Shown: piece after piece, positions 1 through 6,568 of the stretch
How the letters are laid out: each line of letters begins with the position of its first letter
Numbering within the stretch: the stretch's first letter is position 1
Assembly: GCA_017414965.1 (NCBI GenBank)
Contig: JAFQJL010000025.1
Coordinates: 174,371 to 238,370, forward strand
Origin: Clostridia bacterium
GTDB lineage: Bacteria > Bacillota > Clostridia > Oscillospirales > Acutalibacteraceae
Reading direction: 5' to 3'
DNA length: 64,000 nt
Program-made: the position numbers and the translations under genes
The notes under the pieces: model-generated
The model's input: the letters and a program-made list of their open reading frames with translations, nothing else
What the model was told of the DNA's origin: nothing
Databases searched by the model: none

Positions 1-215
1 CTGGAGAAGACGATATCGCCCTCCTGCCAGATCGGCAGAATATACCGGCGAATCAACTCCACGTAATCCTCTCCGCGCTCCACAAAATGCGTTTGCACGG
101 CGCGGCAGGAGTAAGTCACACCCGCCACCTCACGATCCGCACGCGGCCAATAGGTGATGCCGTTTTCCTCCTCGGGAGTTTTGCCGAAATTCAAATTTTC
201 CTTGTTAGGATTCAT
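1..215 (-). CDS. F420-0:gamma-glutamyl ligase-like protein, N-terminal fragment (runs off the window)
   Basis: About 71 codons are visible, from ATG at 215 leftwards past the window edge, so the C terminus is missing. A GGAAG ribosome binding site lies about 10 bases upstream. The readable part contains HFVERGEDYVELIRRY followed by LPIWQEGDIVFS, which resembles the first strand of coenzyme F420-0:L-glutamate ligase (CofE)-type proteins, where an acidic substrate-binding loop follows. Clostridia carry such proteins without making F420, so an amide-ligase or unknown role is possible. It starts 35 bp after the P-loop gene to its right and may share its transcript. The family call rests on one short stretch. 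Confidence 0.5.
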   Translation of the reverse strand, partial: MNPNKENLNFGKTPEEENGITYWPRADREVAGVTYSCRAVQTHFVERGEDYVELIRRYILPIWQEGDIVFS

Positions 216-250
216 TTAATTTTCGCTTCCTTTAACGATTTGGTAGCCGA

Positions 251-667
251 TTACAGCTCCACCACGTACGCTTTGACTTCCGCCGGCACTTCGGACACAT
301 CCGCCGACACCGACAGCGTCACGTTGACGTTGACCTGCTTGCTGAGCTTATCCAGCTTCTCCACAAACGCCGCCAGCGCCGTCAGGTCGCCGCCGCCGAT
401 CTTCATGGTGGACTCCACAAACACATCGGTCACGTCGTAGTTGGCAGAGCACATACCGGCGATGTAGCCGTACAGCGACGCAAAGCCAAACACGCCATAC
501 TCATCCGCGCAAGCCAGACGAGTCTTATGGCTGAGGTTAAAAGTCAACGTATTATCCTTTTCGATAAACACCACCACGCCGTTGGACGATTCGGTCGCCG
601 CCGCGCACAGCTCCAACAGTTTCTTGGTTTTACCGGTACCTTTTTTACCAATCAAAACAGTCAACAT
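251..667 (-). CDS. small P-loop ATPase-like protein
   Basis: A protein of about 138 residues with a clear Walker A motif, GKKGTGKTKK, at residues 7-16; the rest is an alpha/beta fold with no second recognisable domain. No signal peptide or membrane segment is seen. Two ATGs are possible (673 and 667). The GGAGG at about 676-680 is only 2 bases from the first but about 8 from the second, so 667 is preferred. Similar short Walker A proteins of clostridia are often labelled twitching-motility/PilT-like without evidence; I see only a nucleotide-binding loop. It lies 39 bp downstream of pgi on the same strand and probably belongs to that transcript. Confidence 0.7.
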   Translation of the reverse strand: MLTVLIGKKGTGKTKKLLELCAAATESSNGVVVFIEKDNTLTFNLSHKTRLACADEYGVFGFASLYGYIAGMCSANYDVTDVFVESTMKIGGGDLTALAAFVEKLDKLSKQVNVNVTLSVSADVSEVPAEVKAYVVEL

Positions 668-706
668 ATTCATTTCCTCCGTTTTATGTGTATTTATGTC
701 AACGCA

Positions 707-2047
707 TTACAAACGCGCTTCCAACTTGGCTTTTTCCGCTTCGTAACCGGGCTTGCCCAGCAAAGCGAACATATTCTTCTTATAGCTTTCCACGCCCGGC
801 TGATCAAACGGGTTGACGCCCAGCATATAACCGGAAATGGCGCAGGCTTTCTCAAAGAAATAGAACAGATATCCAAGCGACTCCTCGCCCATATCCGCCA
901 CGTTTAACACAAACGTCGGCGTGCCGCCGTCCGCGTGTGCGAGCGTGGTGCCGAGGAACGCCTTGCGGTTGACCTCGGCCATGCTCTTACCGGCGAGGAA
1001 ATTCAACCCATCAATGTTCTCGGGATCTTCTTCGATGATATACTCCTGCTGCACCTTTTCAAAGTTCATCACCGTTTCAAACAGGATGTTCGCGCCATCC
1101 TGCACAAACTGCCCCAGCGAATGCAGATCGGTGGAGAAAATAACCGAGGTGGGAAGCAAACCCTTGCCGTCCTTGCCCTCGCTCTCGCCGTACAACTGCT
1201 TCCACCACTCGTTGAGCAGCGTCGCGTTCGGCTCGTAGGAGACCATCATCTCGGCCGCGCGGCCCTTGCGCAGCATGATCTGCCGCGCCGCCGCGTATTT
1301 GTAGCAATCGTTTTTGTTGATATCCGGATCGCATAGCTCCACGCGCGCCTTGGCCGCACCGGTCATCAGCGCATCGATGTCGCAACCCGCCACCGCAATG
1401 GGCAACAGTCCCACCGCGGTCAGCACCGAGAATCGACCGCCGACGTCATCCGGCACCACAAACGTTTCGTAACCTTCGCGATCCGCCAAACCCTTCAGCG
1501 TGCCACGGGCTTTATCGGTGGTGACGTAGATGCGACGCCGCGCCTCTTCCACGCCGACCGTCTTTTCCAGATACGCGCGGAACACGCGGAACGCGATCGC
1601 CGGCTCGGTGGTGGTTCCGGACTTAGAGATCACGTTGACCGACACCCGCTTGCCCTCGCAGATCGAGAGCAGATCCTGCAGCGCCGTCGAGCTGATGCTG
1701 TTGCCGCAGAAATACACGTCCGGCGTATCCTTCGGCTTGGCGTTGTAGTTGGCCGACTTCAAAAATTCAATCGCCGCACGCGCGCCGAGGTAGGAGCCGC
1801 CGATGCCGATGACCACCAAAATATCGGTGTCCTCTTTCATACGGGCGGCCGCCGCCTTGATGCGAGCGAACTCTTCTCTATCGTAATCTGCCGGCAGATC
1901 CAGCCACCCCAGAAAATCGTTGCCGGCGCCGTTTCGGCCCGTCAAGATCTCGTGAGCAGCGGTCACCGCCGCCTGCACCGACTGCCATTCGTGCTCACGA
2001 ATAAACGGAGCGGCATAGCGTGCATCAAAAGTTACCATAAAACGCAT
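707..2047 (-). CDS. pgi: glucose-6-phosphate isomerase
   Basis: Interconverts glucose-6-phosphate and fructose-6-phosphate in the cytoplasm. The 446-residue product matches the length of the short Firmicutes Pgi. Visible family motifs are [12 protein letters not shown] (sugar-phosphate loop), the signature [17 protein letters not shown] and, near the C terminus, [12 protein letters not shown] with the catalytic Lys region. ATG at 2047 is chosen because AGGA lies 8 bases upstream; a GTG 6 bases earlier and an ATG at 2038 are alternatives. A good sigma-A type promoter lies at 2089-2117. The P-loop gene follows closely. Its product feeds or drains fructose-6-phosphate, which is also the product of NagB and the substrate of the PPi-type PFK elsewhere in the window. 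Confidence 0.96.
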   Translation of the reverse strand: MRFMVTFDARYAAPFIREHEWQSVQAAVTAAHEILTGRNGAGNDFLGWLDLPADYDREEFARIKAAAARMKEDTDILVVIGIGGSYLGARAAIEFLKSANYNAKPKDTPDVYFCGNSISSTALQDLLSICEGKRVSVNVISKSGTTTEPAIAFRVFRAYLEKTVGVEEARRRIYVTTDKARGTLKGLADREGYETFVVPDDVGGRFSVLTAVGLLPIAVAGCDIDALMTGAAKARVELCDPDINKNDCYKYAAARQIMLRKGRAAEMMVSYEPNATLLNEWWKQLYGESEGKDGKGLLPTSVIFSTDLHSLGQFVQDGANILFETVMNFEKVQQEYIIEEDPENIDGLNFLAGKSMAEVNRKAFLGTTLAHADGGTPTFVLNVADMGEESLGYLFYFFEKACAISGYMLGVNPFDQPGVESYKKNMFALLGKPGYEAEKAKLEARL

Positions 2048-2088
2048 TCTCACTTTCCTGCGACCAAACGGTCGTTACTGTTGGTATT

Positions 2089-2117
2089 ATTGTACTATAT
2101 TCTCACCCGTTTTGCAA
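2089..2117 (-). promoter_or_regulatory. promoter of pgi
   Basis: On the minus strand TTGCAA (2112-2117), a 17-base spacer and TACAAT (2089-2094) form a good sigma-A promoter about 40 bp before the pgi start codon. It lies between the end of the carboxypeptidase gene and pgi. Confidence 0.7.
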
Positions 2118-2143
2118 CCGTTTTTGCATAGATTTTGAAAAAA

Positions 2144-3379
2144 TTAACAAAGAAGTGCCTGTAACAGCCACCCAAAGGCAACCCCGACACTCAGCCGATC
2201 GACCGCTTGCTCGGCGATCAGCGGATATTCGGCACAAACCGACTCCCCAAGCCGCACCTCTACCTTGCCCACCGTCTGTCCTTTTTGCACTGGCGCCTCC
2301 ACGTTTTCGGCCAGTTTGACTTCGTAAGCCACCTGCTTCTCCTCGCCCTTGGCAAGCAGCAGCGGCGTCATCTCCCCCACCGTCAGCGGCACCGTCGGCA
2401 TCACGCCGCCGAGCACCGGCACCGGTGTCAGACTCGCCGGATCCACCGCCGGCGTATACACCGCGTAGTGCGCGAAGCCGTAGTCGAGCAGTTGCCGTGC
2501 GCCGCCGAAGCGGTGGTCGGTCGTATCGCAACCGAGCACCACCGCACAAAGCGCCATGCCGTCGCGCTCGGCGGTCGCGGACAGGCAATGACCGGCCGCC
2601 GCCGTAGTGCCGGTTTTGAGGCCGGTTGCCCCTTTATAGTACCGCACCAGCTTGTTGGTGTTGACCAGCTGCGATTCCCCGCCGCGCAGACTATCCATCC
2701 AGATGGTCGTATACTCGGTAATCCGTTTATGCTGCATCAATTCGCGCGTGGCCACCGCGATATCCGCCGCCGACGATACCGCGGTATCGTCCAATCCGCA
2801 GCAATCCTTAAACGTGGTATCCGCCATTCCGAGCTCGGCGGCGCGCGCGTTCATCTGCGCCACAAAGCTCTCCACGCTACCGCTTAAATGCTCCGCCACC
2901 ATCGCGCAGGCGTCGTTAGCCGACACCACCGCGATCGCTTTGAGCAGATCGTGCAGACTCATCTGCTCGCCCTCCTCCAGCCAGATCTGCGAGCCGCCGT
3001 ACGAGGCGGCGTTGGCCGAGCAGGTGAGCATCTCATCCAACGCGATAGCGCCGCTGTCCAGCGCCTCCATAATCAGCAGCATCGTCATCACCTTGGTAAC
3101 CGAAGCAATGGGCAGTTTTTCGTGGCTGTTTTGCTCAAACAGCAGTTTGCCGGTGGATAACTCCATCAGCACCGCGCCCTTGGCGTGAATATCCAGGCTC
3201 TCCGCCACCGGCGCCGTGGCCGTCGCCTGCCACTCCTCCGCCTCGGTTGCGAGGATCAGCGATTCCGCCGTTTCGCCCGATTCCTGCTCCACGATCCACT
3301 CGGCCGATACGCACATCGTCTGTGCGCTAAGCACCAGCACGCAGACCAGCGCCGTCCAGATTCTTCCAATCGTTTTCAT
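2144..3379 (-). CDS. serine-type D-alanyl-D-alanine carboxypeptidase (PBP5/DacF family)
   Basis: Trims the terminal D-alanine of peptidoglycan stem peptides outside the membrane. The 411-residue product starts at ATG 3379 behind GGGAGG and has a signal peptide (about residues 1-26, ending VSA). The three penicillin-binding motifs are present: SVTK with nucleophile Ser93, SAN at 153-155 and KTG at 255-257. A C-terminal beta domain (about 310-385) precedes a short hydrophobic tail, GVAFGWLLQALLC, that may serve as the membrane anchor usual in this family. It is divergent from the dockerin-SpoIID gene, with only 123 bp between start codons, so two wall-acting proteins share a promoter region. 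The subfamily (DacA, DacB or DacF) cannot be settled by eye. Confidence 0.93.
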   Translation of the reverse strand: MKTIGRIWTALVCVLVLSAQTMCVSAEWIVEQESGETAESLILATEAEEWQATATAPVAESLDIHAKGAVLMELSTGKLLFEQNSHEKLPIASVTKVMTMLLIMEALDSGAIALDEMLTCSANAASYGGSQIWLEEGEQMSLHDLLKAIAVVSANDACAMVAEHLSGSVESFVAQMNARAAELGMADTTFKDCCGLDDTAVSSAADIAVATRELMQHKRITEYTTIWMDSLRGGESQLVNTNKLVRYYKGATGLKTGTTAAAGHCLSATAERDGMALCAVVLGCDTTDHRFGGARQLLDYGFAHYAVYTPAVDPASLTPVPVLGGVMPTVPLTVGEMTPLLLAKGEEKQVAYEVKLAENVEAPVQKGQTVGKVEVRLGESVCAEYPLIAEQAVDRLSVGVAFGWLLQALLC

Positions 3380-3440
3380 GGTGACACCTCCCAATTTATT
3401 CCAATTATATTGGCAATTCCCGCCGGTTATGATGGCAGGG

Positions 3441-3469
3441 TTGATTTTCTGCTGAAAATATGGTATGAT
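3441..3469 (+). promoter_or_regulatory. promoter of the dockerin-SpoIID gene
   Basis: TTGATT (3441-3446), a 17-base spacer and TATGAT (3464-3469) precede the start codon by 33 bp. For the divergent carboxypeptidase gene only a -10-like TATAAT (minus strand, 3404-3409) with a poor -35 is visible. Confidence 0.65.
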
Positions 3470-3502
3470 TATGGCGAATATGGGCGAAAGAAGTGTGAGG
3501 AA

Positions 3503-4861
3503 ATGTTCCATCCGATCAAACGGATCGTGAGTGGCGCGCTGGCGTGCGCCGTGCTGACGGTGTGCTGCACCGCGGCGGCGAATACCACGCCGAAAGGCGA
3601 CATCAACGGCGACGGCGTTGTCAACAGCTTCGATCAACGGTTGCTGTTGCAAGAGCAGGGAACCGCCTCCACACTCAGCGACTTAAACGCCGACGGTACG
3701 GTGGATATGCAAGACGCGGATCTGCTGTGGCAGCTGTCGCTCGGCGCTCTGTCCGAGGACGAGCTTCCCACTTTGTCCTCCTCGTCAAGCACCGAAAGCA
3801 CCCCCTCGTCCTCCGGTGAAACCACCACCTCGCATTCGACCTCGACATCAAATACGACCGCCACCACGGCGAAGCCGACAACAACGACTACGACGACCAC
3901 AACCACCAAAACGACTACGACCACGAAAACCACCACGACCACCACAACGACTACGACGACCACCACAAAGCCCACCGCCGGCACGACCTCGCCGGGTAAA
4001 GCGACGTTGTTTGTGCGCTGCTCCGATGGTACGGTGTACGATAACGCTACCAGCCAGAACCTGCAAAAGCTGCTTGCCTACATCGTCAAAAACGAAATGG
4101 GCACCGCCAAGTTTGCCCTTTACAGCAACGAGGCGTGGAAAGCGCAGACGGTGGCGGCCTACACGCATCTGCTTTACAGCCTGGAGCATTCCTCCGGCTC
4201 GACCTATACATACCGCTTCGGCAGCAAGCCGCTGGATCTGACCAACAGCAACGACAAAAAGATCTACGAGGCCGCCGGCGAGGTGTTGGGTGTGCGGATG
4301 GTCGATGCAGGCGGCAACGCGATCTGCTCGTATTACTTCGGCAGTGCCGCCGGCAGCACCCGCAACAGCCAGACGGTCACGCAGCTCGATTACATTCAGC
4401 CGGTGGATAGTCCCGAAACCGACGCGCTGTGCAAAAAATACGGATATTCCGGCTTGTACAGCACCGTCACCTACACCTTGGCAGAGATCAAGCAAGCGGT
4501 CGGCAACTACATCAGCCGCGAGATTTTGGCCGAGACCAAAAGCGGCAAGGCGCCGTTGTATGCGCGGTCGATGACCGGCAACTACATCGACAAATCCAAT
4601 CTGTATTACAAGAGTGGCAGCAGCAAGGTGTATATCACCGGCCGCCAGATCCGCGAAGCGCTCGGGCTGCGGTCGGCGTCCATTACGGTCACCAAGACCA
4701 GCGGTAGCACCATGACTCTGCAGGTGATGGGACACGGTCACGGCATGGGCATGTCGCAGACCGGCGCGGTCATTTACGCCAACGAGCACGGCTGGGGCTA
4801 TCAAAAAATCTTAAAACACTATTTCAACTACGAAAACTCCTCTTGGAGTTTTGCAGACTAA
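3503..4861 (+). CDS. secreted protein: dockerin + Thr-rich linker + SpoIID/LytB-like domain
   Basis: A 452-residue exported protein. In order: signal peptide (1-26); a complete type I-like dockerin (about 32-80) with two calcium loops, DINGDGVVNSFD and DLNADGTVDMQD; a Ser/Thr linker (about 90-170) with long Thr runs; and a SpoIID-like domain to the C terminus. The SpoIID call rests on LAYIVKNEMG...AWKAQTVAAYTHLLY (matching the family's E-M and KAQAVAARTYA blocks), SYYFGSAAGSTRNSQ, and GHGHGMGMSQTGAVIYA near residue 411. SpoIID is a peptidoglycan lytic transglycosylase of sporulation. Here the usual N-terminal membrane anchor is replaced by a dockerin, suggesting docking on a cohesin scaffold or on the cell surface. 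ATG 3503 is chosen for the signal peptide although GAGG is only 2 bases away. Confidence 0.85.
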   Translation: MFHPIKRIVSGALACAVLTVCCTAAANTTPKGDINGDGVVNSFDQRLLLQEQGTASTLSDLNADGTVDMQDADLLWQLSLGALSEDELPTLSSSSSTESTPSSSGETTTSHSTSTSNTTATTAKPTTTTTTTTTTKTTTTTKTTTTTTTTTTTTTKPTAGTTSPGKATLFVRCSDGTVYDNATSQNLQKLLAYIVKNEMGTAKFALYSNEAWKAQTVAAYTHLLYSLEHSSGSTYTYRFGSKPLDLTNSNDKKIYEAAGEVLGVRMVDAGGNAICSYYFGSAAGSTRNSQTVTQLDYIQPVDSPETDALCKKYGYSGLYSTVTYTLAEIKQAVGNYISREILAETKSGKAPLYARSMTGNYIDKSNLYYKSGSSKVYITGRQIREALGLRSASITVTKTSGSTMTLQVMGHGHGMGMSQTGAVIYANEHGWGYQKILKHYFNYENSSWSFAD

Positions 4862-4868
4862 CAAAAAA

Positions 4869-4894
4869 CAGCCGCACCGAAACCGGTGCGGCTG
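4869..4894 (+). terminator. hairpin terminator after the dockerin-SpoIID gene
   Basis: An 11-bp perfect stem (CAGCCGCACCG/CGGTGCGGCTG) with an AAAC loop starts 8 bp after the stop codon. The following T run is interrupted (CTTTATGGTTTTTT). It faces the end of the convergent gene at 4900 and may serve both strands. Confidence 0.75.
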
Positions 4895-4899
4895 AAACT

Positions 4900-5349
4900 T
4901 TATGGTTTTTTATCAAGAATTGGTGAAGCGTTAAAATCAAGGAGACATCGAGAGTTAAGAGAATATATAAACTCTCCTTCATATTCACCTGTTTTCATTT
5001 CTCCAAAATAGTATAATTGATATCGAACGGATGGCTGACCCTTACATTTTATAAAAACGTAGTAAGTATACTTTCCATAATCGATTTCCTCTATACAGAA
5101 ACTTCCGCTATACGAAATAATAGATTTTTCGTTAATATCTGTTTGATAAGGAAGAATTAAAACTGTGAATGCTAAAATCAAAACTAGAATTGAGACAATA
5201 ATGCCACCAATTATCCACATTTTACTCATTTTAAATTTTAGTAGGAGAGCTAAACAAATAATTGCTATTATACATATTATGCAAACAAAAATTATCCCTT
5301 GATTTCTCAACTCGACAAGAGTTTTGCCGTATTCAAGAAAATGATCCAT
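4900..5349 (-). CDS. small membrane protein, paralogue of the next gene (unknown function)
   Basis: A 149-residue protein with two N-terminal transmembrane segments (about residues 17-38 and 44-68) followed by an extracytoplasmic domain of about 80 residues. I recognise no family. The same plan and the landmarks P-Y...(D)I(N/D)EK(S/T)I..Y.G, then -EEI or -VEI, then a (T/A)G(E/K)YE(G/A) turn recur in the protein encoded at 5426-5875, so the two are diverged paralogues. GAGG lies 9 bases before the ATG. The gene is markedly more AT-rich than the surrounding genes, which suggests recent acquisition. Small two-gene membrane sets of this kind are sometimes immunity proteins; nothing here proves that. 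Confidence 0.65.
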   Translation of the reverse strand: MDHFLEYGKTLVELRNQGIIFVCIICIIAIICLALLLKFKMSKMWIIGGIIVSILVLILAFTVLILPYQTDINEKSIISYSGSFCIEEIDYGKYTYYVFIKCKGQPSVRYQLYYFGEMKTGEYEGEFIYSLNSRCLLDFNASPILDKKP

Positions 5350-5425
5350 ATAAATTTACCTCATTGTCTTGTTTTGCCACTTTCTAATTAAATCGTACAA
5401 AATTGATACAAAGAAGCTAGAAATA

Positions 5426-5875
5426 TTAATAATTTATCTCAAAATATAAGAGTTCGGCTAAATGCTCGGCATAAACGATTTTTGCCTCGTATTTTCCGGC
5501 TTTGATCAAACTGTGATCGTATCCGTTGTCTTCAAAAAATTTGAGTCGAACTTCTCTTCCATCCACAACAAACGTAGCACGCTGAAATATACCGCTTGTA
5601 ATCTCTACAATTTCAACCGTTCCTTCGTAATAATGAATGGTCTTTTCATCGATATCCTTTTTTGCGTGATAGGGTCCAACAAAAAAGTACACCACAACAC
5701 AAGATAAAATTACAACCAGCAAAATCCAAACAACGATTTTTTGCCATAACGGTTCCTGTCTGTCTTTAATCGACCGAATACCAATAAACAAAAGAACAAA
5801 TACAGCAAGAAAAACAGCTACGATAGCGATGTTGTAAGTCGATTGAAATTTTTCATAATATAGCGATAAATCCAT
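5426..5875 (-). CDS. small membrane protein, paralogue of the preceding gene (unknown function)
   Basis: A 149-residue protein, the same length as the neighbour at 4900-5349. Two transmembrane segments (about 14-33 and 45-68) are followed by YHAKKDIDEKTIHYYEG and an extracytoplasmic beta-rich domain ending ELLYFEINY. GAGG sits about 8 bases before ATG 5875. The 76-bp gap to the downstream paralogue contains nothing obvious, so the pair probably forms one transcript. AT-rich composition again contrasts with the neighbouring GC-rich genes. No function is assigned. Confidence 0.65.
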   Translation of the reverse strand: MDLSLYYEKFQSTYNIAIVAVFLAVFVLLFIGIRSIKDRQEPLWQKIVVWILLVVILSCVVVYFFVGPYHAKKDIDEKTIHYYEGTVEIVEITSGIFQRATFVVDGREVRLKFFEDNGYDHSLIKAGKYEAKIVYAEHLAELLYFEINY

Positions 5876-5961
5876 GCCTCATCCTCATTCTCAGATCAAA
5901 ACATTCGCAACACTTTTGATTATATTGTTAGAAATATTTAACGCAAAAGTAATCTTTACTC

Positions 5962-6171
5962 CTAACACATAGAATTGTCATTTATTGCAATGGTCTTATT
6001 TCTTAATTTGGCATTTTGCAAGGTTCTCGACAATTTCTTTTTATTTTTTGAAATTTGGTTGGTGGCTCTTTTAACCTTTTTCAATTTTGCTTGATCTAAA
6101 GCTCCACCTATGATTTCACTAATCACAAGAAACATAAGATCTAAAACAATCGAATCCTCGTTGTCATACAA
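5962..6171 (-). CDS. possible short gene or gene remnant in the AT-rich island
   Basis: An open frame of 69 codons starting with TTG and encoding a hydrophobic N-terminal third (VLDLMFLVISEIIGGAL) followed by a Lys/Asn/Arg-rich tail. No convincing ribosome binding site precedes the TTG, and an internal ATG at 6135 also lacks one at a usual distance. Composition matches the two small membrane-protein genes next to it. It could be a real short protein, the truncated end of a larger gene, or chance. Listed only because the stretch is otherwise unexplained. Confidence 0.25.
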   Translation of the reverse strand: MYDNEDSIVLDLMFLVISEIIGGALDQAKLKKVKRATNQISKNKKKLSRTLQNAKLRNKTIAINDNSMC

Positions 6172-6245
6172 CGGAGCCAGAACGTTTTCGCCCTATTTGT
6201 CTGCTTATATTATAAAACCATTCCTAAATAATGTCAAACAAAAGA

Positions 6246-6275
6246 AAAATCCGCTTAAACCTTGCGGTTAAGCGG
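6246..6275 (-). terminator. terminator of the tRNA-Ile/tRNA-Trp transcript
   Basis: Stem CCGCTTAA (6251-6258) with TTAAGCGG (6268-6275), extendable inward, followed on the minus strand by ATTTTTCTTTT. It lies 8 bp beyond the 3' end of tRNA-Trp. Confidence 0.8.
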
Positions 6276-6282
6276 AGTTTCT

Positions 6283-6358
6283 TGGCAGGGGCACTAGGAC
6301 TCGAACCCAGGGCACGCGGTTTTGGAGACCGCTGCTCTACCAACTGAGCTATACCCCT
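6283..6358 (-). tRNA. tRNA-Trp (anticodon CCA)
   Basis: A full cloverleaf: acceptor AGGGGTA pairs with TGCCCCT, D stem GCTC/GAGC, anticodon stem GCGGT/ACCGC with loop CTCCAAA (anticodon CCA), T loop TTCGAGT, discriminator G and an encoded CCA (6283-6285). Confidence 0.97.
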
Positions 6359-6382
6359 ATGTAGTTTTCCTCGAAAGCCAAA

Positions 6383-6459
6383 TGGTGGGCCTTCGGGGAC
6401 TTGAACCCCGGACCGGCGGCTTATAAGACCGCTGCTCTAACCGGCTGAGCTAAAGGCCC
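6383..6459 (-). tRNA. tRNA-Ile (anticodon UAU)
   Basis: Acceptor GGGCCTT pairs perfectly with AAGGCCC; D stem GCTC/GAGC; anticodon stem GCGGT/GCCGC with the seven-base loop CTTATAA, which places TAT at positions 34-36; T stem CGGGG/CCCCG; discriminator A; encoded CCA. A UAU anticodon reads AUA. Most bacteria read AUA with a CAU tRNA modified to lysidine, so this is an unusual isoacceptor. It lies 24 bp upstream of tRNA-Trp in the same transcript. Confidence 0.93.
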
Positions 6460-6568
6460 GTGGCTTCATACAGCAGATATTATTCTACCATAAAACAAAG
6501 AAATGTCAACCCCCTTTTGCCAAAAAATAACGACGCGGCTTTCAAAACCGCGTCGTTATTCTCATTTC

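Noticed and set aside
3634..3984. Poly-Val frame on the minus strand inside the dockerin-SpoIID gene.
   Set aside because: It is the complement of the Thr-rich linker; no start signal, and the plus-strand protein is convincing.
5962..6171. A toxin or antitoxin gene next to the AT-rich membrane-protein pair.
   Set aside because: No ribosome binding site and no family features; kept only as a low-confidence possible gene.
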